Assembly: GCA_963971425.1 (NCBI GenBank) | Contig: OZ020516.1 | Location: forward strand, 34,336,199 to 34,400,198 | Direction: 5' to 3' | DNA from: Bryoerythrophyllum caledonicum | Lineage: Eukaryota > Streptophyta > Bryopsida > Pottiales > Pottiaceae | Length of the DNA stretch: 64,000 bases | Shown: piece after piece, positions 45,510 through 57,402 of the stretch | Position numbering within the stretch: position 1 is the stretch's first letter | Layout: each line of letters opens with the position of its first letter | Made by a program: the position numbers and the translations under genes | The notes under the pieces: generated by a model | The model's database searches: none | What the model was told of the DNA's origin: nothing | Seen by the model: the letters and a program-made list of their open reading frames with translations, nothing else

Positions 45510-47112
45510 ATGACCGATCCTGGAGGGCCTAAAGTTGGTGGTGCTTTAGATATAGATGGTGGAGCAAGAGTTGGAGGCGGTGGCCCAAATTTTGCTGAAG
45601 ATCTTCTCCGAGCCAAGCAGATGTTTATATGCCAACAAGCAGTTAATGTAACTGGACAAGGGGCCACAAAGGCATTGAGGGATGTCATTAACAAGAGTGA
45701 GAGGTTTGATGGCAAGAATATCACGGGTTTTTTGAGGGCTTACACGTGTGAAATGGAAATTTATCGAGTGCTAGATGCAAGGATGATCGAATCCTTTGAC
45801 CTTGCAGTTGTGCCTAAAATCCGTGAGAGAGTGAGATAACTTCATGGTGCCATATATGTGAATACATGGGCAAGGTTTGCTGAGAGATTGAAGGAAGAAT
45901 ATTTCGATGAGGATTCTCAGAGGATTTCAAAGAGGGCATTCTTGGAATGGGTTGAACTACAACCGGGTAAGAGTATGGGGCCCAATGAACTCTTGAGAGA
46001 ATTTGAGAAGAAGTACGGGCAACTTCCGGTATCAGAGAAGCGGCTGCTTGACACAAGGAAGTCGGAGTTGTTTCTTCAGGCTGCAGATGATGTATTGGAA
46101 GACAGACTTCTTTTGATACTCCAAGATGCGACAACTGAAGGAGGTTTTGATCATGAGTGGAGAAAGTTAGAAAAGTCGGTTAGCCTTGTTGCGAAGCAAC
46201 AACGTGTGAAGGCTCGAGGAGCTATCTCGAGGGGTGATATACCATCTGTATCATTTCCTAAAGCGTTATCTTCTTCGGTGCGTTCAACGCCATCGAGTTC
46301 TTCAAATGGTAAAGTCGTGGACAATGACACTCTTGACGAACTTATGAAAGGCATCAGAGAGTTGAAGGTGGAGTCGACTACGCTTAAGAAGGACAGAAAG
46401 GCAAGCTCATCAAACCCTCTTGGAGGATAGAAAGGCAAGCTCATCAAACCTTCTTGGAGGACAGAAGGAGTTCGTGGTCAGGTGTATTTGGTGTGATGAT
46501 CCGGGCCATAAGCGTGGAGATTGTGCTTCGTATGCGGATGCTATGAAGAGTGGGATTATTACCTTTAAAGAAGGGAGAATTAGAGATGCTTCATCCGAAG
46601 AAGCCTTAAACATTAACTTTGGAAGAGGCGGCATGAAGAAGCTAACGGATGAGAAGATGGGGAGGGACAACTCTTCGAAAGGCAAAGATGCAGAAGCTTA
46701 TAACATTGGGGTTGAGCAGAGCAAAGCTTCATCTCGTATACCCACAGAATTGATGGTCAGAGGTGCATAAGCCATTAGACAGCTTACTGGATGGGATGAT
46801 CCAGTAGATTCAATTACCATCAGAGCATATTTGGCTAATGAAGAAGGGATGGATTTGCCTAGTGATGTTTTGGTAGAAGCAAAACGTGGAAGAGATGAGG
46901 AGGAAGAGACCGCAGAGCCTGTGAGCAAGAGAAAGCCAACAAACGGCAGGGATGGTGCTTCAGGACAAGGGCCAGCAAATCACACTCGTTAGAAAGAAGA
47001 TGCTGAACCTTCTACCGTACACTCGGGAAGTGCACCACTTCCAAAGGACAAGTGGGAGGAAAGAATGAGCAGCAAGAAGGGAAATGAGAGAAGATTCTGC
47101 AAAGACAAGAGG
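45510..47112 (+). pseudogene. Gag of the plus-strand gypsy element
   Basis: A gag-like ORF starts at ATG 45510 with a Gly-rich leader and a capsid-like helical region (NTWARFAERLKEEYFD, LLREFEKKYGQLP). A CCHC knuckle, CIWCDDPGHKRGDC, lies at 46483-46524. The frame is broken by TAA at 45837, a frameshift in a 33-bp tandem duplication at 46391-46460, TAA at 46768, TAG at 46990 and TAA at 47113. Confidence 0.75.
46391..46460 (+). repeat. 33-bp tandem duplication in gag
   Basis: GAAAGGCAAGCTCATCAAAC and the CTTGGAGGA that follows shortly after are repeated head to tail with two changes. The first copy ends in an in-frame TAG and the frame changes here. Confidence 0.7.
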
Positions 47113-47160
47113 TAAAATGCCAGCCTACAAACTTCAATCTGATATTGAGTTTCTATTGAT

Positions 47161-48329
47161 ATGAAGGGCATTCTTGAGGAGAGAATTCTTGATGCCAAGA
47201 TTGAGTTCACATTGAGAGAAGCTCTTGGAATTGCCAAGAAAGACTTTCACGAGCTTATTATTGATGTTATCAAGAGAAAGAGACAAACGACAGTAGAGAC
47301 AGTGATGGCAAGGGCTATAGACATTCATATGACTGTTGATGAGGAAGAAGAGATTGGACATGTATTTGCCATCATGTGTGATTCCACAAGCTCAATGGAG
47401 GAGGATTTTCAAGATGTTACTAATATTTTACATGGAGAAATGGAAGATGAGGTTTTACAGATGTTTTTCCTTGGGTTTATTGTAAGGAAACAAGAAGAAG
47501 CAGATGTACACGTTTCTTCTGAAGAGATTGCAATGACATGTTGCATGGGTGGAGAGTTTCTGGGAGAGCATGAAGGTGACGCAATGAGAACGTACATTCA
47601 CTCATTCTGGGCTAGAGCTACTACAGAAACGCTTGTGAAGCTTAGAGACCTAGATGCGTCTATTTTAGCTCTTGTTGATCATGGATCTGAGATTAATATT
47701 ATCTCGAGGAAGGTCTATGAAAAGGGTAAGTGGCCCATGGACATCAACCATGGGTGGGTCCTCAGAGCGGCAAACTATGAAAGAGGAGGTCTTTATGGTG
47801 CATGTCTAGCTGTTAAGACCAAGATTGGGGATGTCGAGGTAGAACAAAATTTTTTTGTGTAGAACAATGGCACATATCCGGTTATTTTGGGGCAACCGTA
47901 TATCACTGCTACACGGATGGGGACCTAGGTATTGGATGATGGCTCATATTATGCTAGAATATGGAGCTGTGATGGGAAGAAAGTAGTGCAGTTTCTCACT
48001 GTTAAGCCGAATCACGAGAGGCATAGATCTCAACTTAGAGAGGCACCTATGATCAATGACTCTGAAGACTTTCAGGGTTTCCAGATTGCACACGTGGAAC
48101 ATGGGGGTCCACGGGTGCAAGGGATTTATCTACTATGTCATTCCCCAATGTAAATAGTAGCCGTTGTGTCGTTTTGAACGTTATTGAAGAAAGCCTTGTA
48201 ACTTTTGTGAGGATTAATGATTTAGATCCTGTACAGAGAAAGGTAGTTAAGAAAATTGGAAGAAAATTAAAAAGAGTGGGTGTGGTGTTGAGTGAGGAAG
48301 ATATTACTGGAGTGATAGAAGAAGAATGA
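47161..48329 (+). pseudogene. Protease region of the plus-strand gypsy element
   Basis: A conserved pre-protease helical block (EALGIAKKDFHELIIDVIKR) is followed by the retropepsin motif ALVDHGSEINIIS, with D-H-G at 47677-47685 in place of D-S/T-G, and then the second block PVILGQPYI after a stop. TAG at 47860 and 47926 sit where Gln would be natural. The frame shifts near 48140 into the RT frame, and TGA occurs at 48327. Confidence 0.7.
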
Positions 48330-48395
48330 TTTGAAGAAGATATAATAAGAGTTTTAGAAGGCGTATTAGATAAAAAATCAACACCTGGTGATGTT

Positions 48396-51300
48396 ATGGT
48401 TGAGGTTCATTCAAGGGAAATCTATAATGAACTACTAGAATTGACAACAACCAAGGGTTTGGTTGGAAGCTATGGTGCACACTTTGAGGCCAATGTTAAC
48501 ACCAAGTACAAAACATTGGCAAAGAAAGTTAGGCCCGTGGCAACACAACTACCACCTGATACTGAGGATCACATCAAGCAAGCCGGGAAAGAGCCAGGGC
48601 TAAGACAATCAAGACAAATTGGGCACAAGTTCACTGATGAGTCAATTGGCAAACTAGAGATTGGAGGGGGTGAATTCTTGAATGAACTAGAGAAGAAAAA
48701 GTTCCGAGACATGCTCTCCAAACATGGTAAGGCTTTTGCTTCATCACGAGATGAAATTGGATGTGTGCAACCTACTGTAGTTGCACCAATGGTTATTTTC
48801 ACTATACCGCATGTGCCATGGAATTCAAAGCCTATACCAGTGCCAAAGGCATTATTGCCCAAGCTTGTGAATTTATTAAAGGAGAAGGTGCGTATGGGTA
48901 TACTTGAACCTCCTATGGCTCCGTATTCCAATCGTTGGTTCACAGTACCAAAGAAATCGGGAGCCTTAAGGTTTATCCAAGACATGCAGCCAGCAAATAA
49001 GGTCACTATCAGGAAGAAAGGATCTTGGCCGCTTGTAGATGAAGTTGCTGAGGCATTTGCAGTACATGGCATCTATTCTACTGGAGACCTATACTCAGGT
49101 TACGATCAGTTTCAACTTGCAAATGAAAGCAGGGATTTGACAACCACGAAGACTACATTGGGACTTGTTAGAATGTGTACACTACCTCAAGGTGCCACCA
49201 ATTCGGTGGCTCACATGCAGAACGCCATGAACCGTATTCTAAAGGATTTTGTCCCAGAGAAGACAATACCCTTTGTTGATGATATACCAATCAAAGGTTG
49301 TAAGGAAGAAACAAAGGACGTGACAGTGGGCAAGGATGGTTGCAGAGCATTTGTAAATGATCATATTGCAGATGTGGAGAAGATTTTGAAAAGACTTGAA
49401 GTAGTGGATTTGACATTGTCCATTGATAAGTCTAAGTTTGGTGTAGAAGAAATCGTGGTAGTTAGACATTTGTGCAGGAGATATGGGCGGAAATCTAACC
49501 CTGAGAGAGTGGATGCTATTGGAAGAATGAAAGCATGTACTAGCATTACTGAAGTAAGGAGGTTTCTGGGGGCATGTATCTTCTATCAGATTTGGGTTCC
49601 ACATTTAGCTCATGTGGCTAATCTATTGTACAAACTCTTAAGAAAGGGAATGAAGTTCAAATGGAGAAGTGATCAAGAGTTGGCAATGGAGGGACTGAAG
49701 GATATTTTGAAGTCTTCACCAATTCTAAGGCAAGTTGAGTACGATAGCGGCAGACCAGTAATTGTGACTGTTGATAGTAGTCCAATTGCTATAAGTTGGG
49801 CTATTGGCCAAAATGATGCAGAAGGGACAAGATTTGCTATAAGATCTGGGGCGAGGATTCTTACAGAACGACATAGAGCATATCCACAGGTGAAGAGGGA
49901 GCTTTTAGGAGCACTGACAGCGCTAAAAGCAGACAGAAACTACTAGATTGGTGCCAAAGTTATCTTGGAGACTGACTGTTTGCCATTACTTGACATGATT
50001 GCAAATTGTTCTACACCAGACAATGCAATGCTACGTTGGATAGCCTACATTAAATCACTAAATCCTGCGTTTGTACATATCACTAGCAAGAAAAATTCAG
50101 TGGCAGATATGCTATCTAGAGCCAGATATATAGGTGAAGAAGATATGCGGGCACAAGAGATTGGTGAAGATGATGAAGATGAAGACTATGGCTATGTTTT
50201 GGCAATAGATGGAGCGAACACTAGTGATGGTGATCAATCATTTAAAGAAAAGCTATATCAAGATAGATTGAGGGATATTGGCATCTATTTGAGTGCCTTG
50301 AAGAAGCAAGAAGGCTGGTTAGACAAGACCTTTAAGGATATCATACACCAGTCTTATAACTACCTCTTAAGAGATGGATTCTTGTGGAAAAGGCCAAAGA
50401 GGAAGGATGGAATGCCATTGAGAGTGGTTGGCGATGCAGAGAGCAAGAGTAAAGTTCTCAAAAAGTTTCATGACACTCTTTGGGCAGGGCACAGCGGAGT
50501 TTGGGCTACATATTATAAGATCAAAGAACGATATTGGTGGAAAGGCTTGTACAAAGACGTGGAAGAATTTGTAGGTTCTTGTACAAAGTGTCAACTGCAA
50601 TCCAAAATGAGATATAGATATGAGTTGCACCCTACTTATCCACTTGCAATGCATTTTCAGTGGGTGATTGATTTTGTTGCAATGCCATTAGGTCTATGGG
50701 ACATGAAATACCTTGTTTTAGCTAGAGAAGAACTCTCAAATTTTGTTGAAGGAAGGGCTTTGAGGACCAAATCCACTGAAGGGATTTGTAGATTCATATT
50801 AGAGGACATCTTCAGTAGATATGGAAGTATTGGCAGGAGGAGAGCGGATCGTGGTGAGTTAAATGCTGTTGAAGCCAGAGAGTTTTTCAAGAGATATGGG
50901 GTGAAGTTAAGGCTCACCACATCTTACAATCCTGAAGCAAATGGGAAGAGTGAGAGAAAACATCCTTCTATCATTAATGCTCTAGTCAAAGCATGTAAAA
51001 GACAACCAAAACAGTGGCCTAGGCTACTTCCATTTGCGTTATGGTCAGATAGAACCACTCATAGCACGGTCACTGGCTACATGCCAATTGAATTAATGCT
51101 TGGCCAGAAGCCTATCATGCCAACATAAACTTCTATACCTACATGAGCATTTTTAAATTGGAAGGATGGAATATCAAGAGAAGAGTTACAGGAGCTCCGG
51201 ATAGAGCAGCTTGAACGATTGCCTGAAGACAAAAGGGTGGCATTGGAGAGGTTAAAGGAAGCAAAATTCAAAAACAAAGAAAGATTTGATAAGACTCTCA

Positions 51301-51683
51301 AATTAAGGATCAAATTAATTCAAGCTGGAGATTGGGTGTTGGTGTTTGATAGTAGTTTAGAGCATCAATACAGCACTGTCATAAAATTTGCACGGAGATG
51401 GTTTGGACCTTATGTAGTGGTGGAAGTCCATGAAAATGGCACGAATATACTTCGTGAATTGGACGGCACGCAATTAAGAATACGAGTGGCTAGAAAAAGA
51501 GTCAAAACATTCAAAAGACGTCACGGTGACCTTAACTTTGAAGACATTACCATTGATGAAGATTACGAAGAGGATGCAGATCAAAACATCAGTGCTGATG
51601 AAAATGAAGATGAAGACGTTGGAGCTAAACTAGTTTGGCACATTACGGAGGATGTGCAGGTTTGGAGGGGGGATATGTCGTGA
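48396..51683 (+). pseudogene. RT, RNase H and integrase of the plus-strand gypsy element
   Basis: One frame covers all three domains but is interrupted by TAG 49944, TAA 51126 and TGA 51144. RT blocks: FTVPKKSGALRFIQDM, YSTGDLYSGYDQF, LPQGATNSVAHMQ and the catalytic FVDD (49272-49283). RNase H begins at VTVDSSPIAISWAIG. Integrase has the HHCC finger (HDTLWAGHSG .. CTKC), the core with Asp in WVIDFVAMP, Asp in ADRGELN and Glu in GKSERK, and a C-terminal GPY/F-type block RRWFGPYVVVEV. Apart from the stops the domains look intact. The tail is acidic (ENEDEDVG). Confidence 0.85.
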
Positions 51684-53226
51684 ACGAAATCAGTACATGT
51701 TGTAAAAAGATTAAAAAAGAGGAGAAACAGAATGGTTAGGGCCGAAGGTGAAGACATGACTAGCGGATTCATCCTCAATTACGCAGTCATACTTCACAAA
51801 ACAACATCTTTATCTTAGAGGATCTTTAATGTCTCTTGTCACTAGCTCAGAGCTTAGGAGCGTCCACCAGCTGGTTTTCCTGCTGATTCCAGTTGTCCCC
51901 TGACCACGCGTGCGCCTGCCGCTCTGACAAGCCAAGGAATCAAATCCGGACCGGCGAGGTGCAACGAAATGCTCAGTCAGCGGAACTGAGCCGCGGTCGA
52001 TGACAGTACGTGGGCTCTAATGGTATTTAAATCATTTTCTAACGTTTCTAAGATCAAAAAACCCAAACAGAGTGTTATGATAGTTTAGTTTGTAGTAAAA
52101 GTAAGAAATGCTAGTATTTAGAGTCAAGTTAGAGGGAAGAAAATATGGGCAACTACTTGTTGACATTGTAGATAAGATATAAGAGGGAATCTAGGCTTAT
52201 GTGGGAAGTTATGGGCAAGAATTGGAGGTAAATTGACTTAGGTGACCAAACTTTGGTCAAAGAAGGAGGCTTGAAGGCGTGGGCTGATGTTAATTCTTGA
52301 CTTTCTTGCCCTTCTCCCCTATTCGAGCTCTTCTCCCCAAGACTACAAATAGCCTCAAGTTTCTGCTTGTTTCATCGCGAGTTTTTAGAACTTGATTGTC
52401 AGTTTTTATAATGTTGTTTCTCTTGTTGTTAGCTTTCCAGTGATGTATCACACGCTCCAATCGGAGTCGTAGTGAAGCCGTGGTGCGGATTTGAATAAAG
52501 AGGGGTTTAGAAATTGAGGCAATAATGTATAAATACTTTGAAGGAATGGTGTTTCGCGATCATTGTGAATTTGATAATGAGATTTTAAGGGCAGTATTAC
52601 AATTGTCTTAGGAAGATTGTGTTAAAATCTTAGATCCATTAGGACTATAATCTAAAAGTCATGAAGTAAATTGTAACTAGGGTTTTGAGAGGGATTCAAG
52701 GGCAGAACTTGGTATAAGGAAACTACGCTTTCGGAGATTATTGATAGAATCTTTAGGATGATTTTTTGTGGAAGTGTTCTTTGTTACATGAGTGACTTAT
52801 GTACAAAATTTGAGATCTTTATCTGTAATAGAATAGGAATGATGAAGAGTTGAAGTAGGGGGGGACCTGATATTAGAGGCAGAGGAGTTTGAGGCCATGG
52901 ATCTTGTTGAGAATTGATCCAGTAATAGTGAAAATTGGTACATAACTTCTTAACAAGATTGTAAAGGTTGTATCAAAATCCTAGAGTCATTGGATTTGTA
53001 GATAAAAAGTTATGTGAAAATAAGTGGTGGGATTTTTAGGGGCAGCGTTTGAAGATGGGAACTTCTAGATTAAGAGTGTTATGGAGATAGACTAGAAGCA
53101 AAAGAAAGGCATGGTAGCCATTTTTTATATTTGTTGAAGCCATACATACAAGATAAGTCTTGCACTTAACTACCTAAATGCAAAAAAGACCCTGTGTTTC
53201 CTAAAGCAAAGTTTCTCAACACGGCA
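51676..53226 (+). repeat. 3' LTR of the plus-strand gypsy element
   Basis: 1551 bp, starting TGTCGTGAACG and ending CAACACGGCA, directly after the polypurine tract GGAGGGGGGATA. It keeps the canonical TG..CA ends that the left copy has partly lost. Confidence 0.9.
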
Positions 53227-53230
53227 ACGC

Positions 53231-54299
53231 TCTATCAAGCGCCTCCACCTCGGCAAAAGCTTGCGCCAAAGTGGCATTCCTGTGATACTGAAAAAAAATG
53301 CGGACTAATCAACACCTAAATCCGCTTCTTTAGCTTGGAGATGAAGATCTTCACCAACCGGCGCTCTGTGAACACATCACCGGCCTCCGTTGACAACCGT
53401 GCTAGTCATGTATACATAGTCTGTAGGATATTTTCCTTCTCGCGGCGGAAATTCTGGGTTTGTTGCATCTGATCACGCCTGAATCCCCCGTACTCCATCT
53501 CTAGATGCGCCATAAATTGCGCTAGAGGATCAAAGGTTGGCGAATCTCGAACTGCCACCAATGTCGCATGTGCCGCTATAACGAAACGAAATGCCAGCCC
53601 GTTGGCCCACAATGGCAACACCCTTGCCCTTGAAGGTCTCATTGTGGAAACTCTCTTCCACCTTAGGCTCCTCGATGGAAGTCAAATGTTAGGCAACTGC
53701 ACTCTTGTTGAGCCTAATCACTAACTTTACATATTGGCGCCAGTACTCCTCAAATGGGCGCAATTGTGTATTGTGTTGCATGGTCTACCGTCCACCTTCC
53801 ATATGTCGAAAGGGCCTCCAGTTCCAAATGTTGGGGTCAAAGCTTGAACGCATACTAATCGTTAAATGACGGCATCCGTTGGCACTTCTCTTTCATCTAG
53901 GTTTGGAATCAGAGGCGCCAATCAGATAGAGAGATGCCCCCAGCCCCTCCCGAGGACCAATCTTGCAAGATATGACGGAGATCGTCCTCCATGTCGCCAA
54001 ACGTGCCCACGCCCCTCCCGAGGACCAATCTTGCAAGATATGACGGAGATCGTCCTCCATGTCGCCAAACGTGCCCACGCCCCTCCCGAGGACCAATCTT
54101 GCAAGATATGACGGAGATCGTCCTCCATGTCGCCAAACGTGCCCACGCCCCAAATCCAAAGCCTACGATCGATATCCAATGCCAAAACATGCTCAAAAGC
54201 CTCGTCGGTATTCGACCCTGGCCCAAAGTCTCTGGTGGAAGCACTCTCCGAGTGGTCTGGTGAAGAGGAGCGGTAATACCGACTTTGGGTACTCACCAT
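53231..54299 (-). pseudogene. Gag N-terminal part of the minus-strand gypsy element
   Basis: A likely start ATG at 54299 opens a Ser/Arg-rich leader. Further along, gag-like pieces such as FEEYWRQYVKLVIRLN and LEMEYGGFRRDQMQQ lie in changing frames, and the region ends with AQAFAEVEALDRA, where the plus-strand element inserted. The 68-bp triplication at 53943-54146 lies within it and shifts the frame each time, since 68 is not a multiple of three. Confidence 0.6.
53943..54146. repeat. 68-bp tandem repeat, three identical units
   Basis: Units 53943-54010, 54011-54078 and 54079-54146 appear identical, each starting GCCCCTCCCGAGGACCAATC. There are no spacers between units. It lies in the old gag region. 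The lack of divergence suggests a recent expansion. Confidence 0.9.
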
Positions 54300-56354
54300 A
54301 AACAAAAACCACTTTGGAATCTATCTACGGGTAGTCTCTAAAGGGTAAGGGTACGAACGGGTAACCTACATCTACAAAATCACCAAACTTTGTGATTCAC
54401 CGGTTATCACCTTTGGCTAACACAGGTCCAACCACAATCCCCGACTTAAAAAAGTTTTGCCGGCCATGAACCCAACTTCACCCCCACGGTACCATCGCAC
54501 AACTTAGAGACAATTGGAAATGGGGTCACCAAAAAACAGTGAACACCAGCAACAAGCCCGCAACACGGAGGAGGTACTACACAAGAATCTAGAAATCAAA
54601 ATCGGATCCTCTCCCCCAACAACATGAAAGCAGTAAATGAAAATGACCAGAGCCACTAGCACACGCCTATAGTGGATGGTTTCTAGTCGCAAAACCTACA
54701 ACAATACAAGGGCAACATTCAAAGGGGTCCTTCTCGATGTCTAAAACTTAAGAAGTAGCGAGCTAATGCGGTCATGGTGTTTACGAACACAAATCCCTTC
54801 AATGAAAATCACACATTGGGTGACAAACGTGCTCAACACCAATCCAATACCAAAATTAGATTAATGGTAAAATGCCCTAAGTATAGGCGCAAATTTCACT
54901 CAAAAACGAGTTAAAGTACCTAAGTTACATACCTCTTAAGTTTAGACACTAATCTTTGTTTTTTTTTAATAACCCGCAAAAATGTGGTTTTGGAAAAACT
55001 TTTTCTACTAAAATTTTTCCTTCCCCCTAGATAGAAAGTTAGAAACCCTTATGGAAAGCTCAAATCCAAAGTTGGAATCTAAAAATAAATAAATAAATTG
55101 GAAAATATTAATTCACGGTTAATGAATTCTGCCCAATTACAGTTTCATCCATAGTGGATGAAAATTGCCCTTTGGCACATGAATTCGCAAAAAATGGATG
55201 AAAATTGATTGCCAATGAAATTTTTCCATTGATGATAACTGCATTGTGGATGAAAAATTGCAGACACACGTCCACCGGCTGTTCTTCTTCTTCTAATTCT
55301 TGCACCGCTTACAGTTTGCTCAAAAATTATCCGATTTGGGCGTCGTTTGTTGCGTTGGCTTCATCTTGAGGCGCTCTACAACAATTAATCGAAGAACCCA
55401 ATTTTTTTCTGAACTCACCTAAGCTCAAGTTCTAGAACTAATGAGAGGAATGTCGAAGGATCTTTCTCAAGTGAATAACTAATAAATCACAAGTGAAGTC
55501 AAGCGTCTTGCACTTCTCTAAGGGAGAATCAACGAGTGCAAGTAGTGTAAGAGAATGCGGAGCCTTTCCTAATGAAAAATAATCACTTACAAACAAAGGT
55601 AATCACTAAACACTCTCTAACTCACTCACATAGCTTGACTTGACAAAGACGTCAACTCAAGGACGTGTGCAATGCTATACGCACACACAACCCTAAGTGG
55701 ATGGAAAACATCCACAGATGAATGCGGTGCGCCGCCGTACATTTCTAAATCCGTAGATTAGGATCAAACTAATCTACATTAAAACACTACGATGTGGAGA
55801 GTCCTCAATGCCACGTTCCGTGACACATTCACAAGCACATACAAGGCAACACTCTTGAATCTTTTGGCATTGCAACACCGTATTGATGATTCTCCAAAAT
55901 CTAATTTCTAGACGGTGTTGCTAATTGATCTTTAGACTAGTATTTGTTCCTGTAGTCCCTCTTAAAATTCTCCAATTCAAATTTGGTGTGTCCCACCCTA
56001 TCGAGCTTGTCACACAATTTGCTTGAGGCAATCGATTATCCCAAATGTTGCATCAGTCTCCTTTATAGTCCCAATCGTGACATTGTTCGGAAAAAATAAG
56101 TGGCGCATACCACAATGCTAAGTTGTCAGCAAGCCATTGGTGGCATGAAGTGTTTGGATACTATGGTGGTGTCAAATCTTGGAACTTCTTTAGCAATTTT
56201 TATAATCTATCAAGCTCTTGAATCACAATAGTTTATTAGTTTCTAGAGGACAACCAACAACTGTGGCATCACTTGCTTGACAATTATAAATCCACATACT
56301 TTGGTGCAAGTACCATCGTATTTCTATAAGCAATTGTACTAGTTTGCCTTCCTA
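54300..56354. other. Region upstream of the old gypsy gag, no gene seen
   Basis: The 5' LTR of the minus-strand gypsy element would be expected here, but I cannot find a matching partner sequence near 36-37 kb. ORFs are short. The DNA is moderately AT-rich with no clear repeat. Confidence 0.35.
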
Positions 56355-57402
56355 CACTACAAAAAAACAGTCGTTGAGCAACGTCTACGGCATTGCTAAC
56401 ACATTGAAATTGACTCCTTCAAATTTATTGAAATATTGTTTTTGAGCTAGCCTACTAGTCATCAAGAAGGTATAACAATAGGGGTGGTGTTTTTTGTGGA
56501 TTCAACGGTAACGTCAATCAAAATATATGTTCACTTGAGGGAAACATGAGAGGAGCTCGAGTGATTTTTTTTTATTTGGTTGTGCTTCTAGTCCAGTAGG
56601 TGTAGTAGAATAAATAGTGATTCAACGTGGTCTACAACAAGTCGACCTCCTCCGCGACCTGCTCCACCTGCCTGCTTCCACAAGTTTCGTTGCCCTTTTG
56701 CAATCGCGTCCCAAAATCCTAAACCATGGAGGAAGAGCACAACTAGCCAGAAAAAGGGAAATGCACCCTTTCCAAACCCGAAGAACTCCACGACAAATCC
56801 TACCTGAACAATTGAACACCCAACCTTAATGCAAAAGACTAGCGCCGTTAGGGAATCACCTCAAGCTTGATCCATTGCTTGGAGAAGGACACTTTAGCCG
56901 CCATGGCGTTGTTTAGGAGGAATGCAACCCCCTGTAGGCACACGAGCAAACAAGCGTGACGTCAAGTGTACAAATGTTGGAAGCAAGAAGTGATTGCAAG
57001 GAGACAAAAAAAACAAAACTTAGAGCTAGTGGGCACGCAAGATGGGATTTGCGTCTAATAAAGATAGAGATGAGTACACGCCGGAGGCGAACCACAAGCT
57101 GTGAAGGGCCGTAAAGCACATAAACAACATTTAGTTCTTCAATTCTAAAAAGCGAATAGATTTTTAAAATTTGATGTTTTGGGTCCTCCATGGATTATTG
57201 GTCCTCTTCTTTAGGTGCCCTGTCACGATGTGCTGCCACGAGGGCTTGAAACTAGCACCCTTAATAGGAACGCTCATGGAAATAGAAAAACATTGTTTTT
57301 GCTAGCAAAGGGCTTGTGAAGCGCCAAGAATGACATAAACGTTCCTTTTTATGCAAACGTTGTTTATTTGGCGTTGCTAAAATCCCCCTAATTCTAGTAG
57401 TG
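56355..57402. mobile_element. CACTA-like non-autonomous element (tentative)
   Basis: Begins CACTACAAAAAAACAG and ends with GTAGTG (reverse complement CACTACTAGAATTAG), and both subterminal regions contain GCAACG-type motifs. CACTAC is the terminus of the CACTA (En/Spm) superfamily. The expected 3-bp target duplication is not seen (CTA left, GTG right), and no transposase is present. A similar AACGTTGTTT-rich stretch at about 57870-57960 might be another end of the same family. Confidence 0.4.

Larger units (their letters stand above)
43907..53226 (+). mobile_element. Complete plus-strand Ty3/gypsy LTR retrotransposon (9320 bp)
   Basis: Two 1551-bp LTRs flank gag, protease, RT, RNase H and integrase in Ty3/gypsy order. 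The element sits inside the gag of the older minus-strand element. ACGC borders it on both sides (43903-43906 and 53227-53230). A primer-binding-type sequence TTTGGTGCTTCCACTGAGAG follows the left LTR, and a polypurine tract (GGAGGGGGGA) precedes the right LTR. Although the LTRs are almost identical, which implies a recent insertion, the coding region has about nine in-frame stops and at least two frameshifts, so it is not autonomous. Confidence 0.92.
36951..54299 (-). mobile_element. Decayed Ty3/gypsy retrotransposon carrying a DNA methyltransferase domain, split by two later insertions
   Basis: On the minus strand the order is gag (54299-53231 and 43902-43400), protease (~42830-42055), cytosine-5 methyltransferase (~42051-41190), a linker (to 40944), reverse transcriptase and RNase H (39159-~37700) and the start of integrase (~37560-36951). 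The order RT-RNase H-IN marks Ty3/gypsy. It is interrupted by a complete plus-strand gypsy element (43907-53226) and by a probable solo LTR (39165-40943). Removing each insertion with one copy of its target duplication leaves the surrounding coding frame continuous. Frameshifts and stops occur throughout, integrase is truncated, and no LTRs are identifiable, so it is old and inactive. Confidence 0.8.

Noticed and set aside
53943..54146. CRISPR-like array
   Set aside because: The 68-bp units are contiguous with no spacers and lie in a plant retroelement pseudogene.
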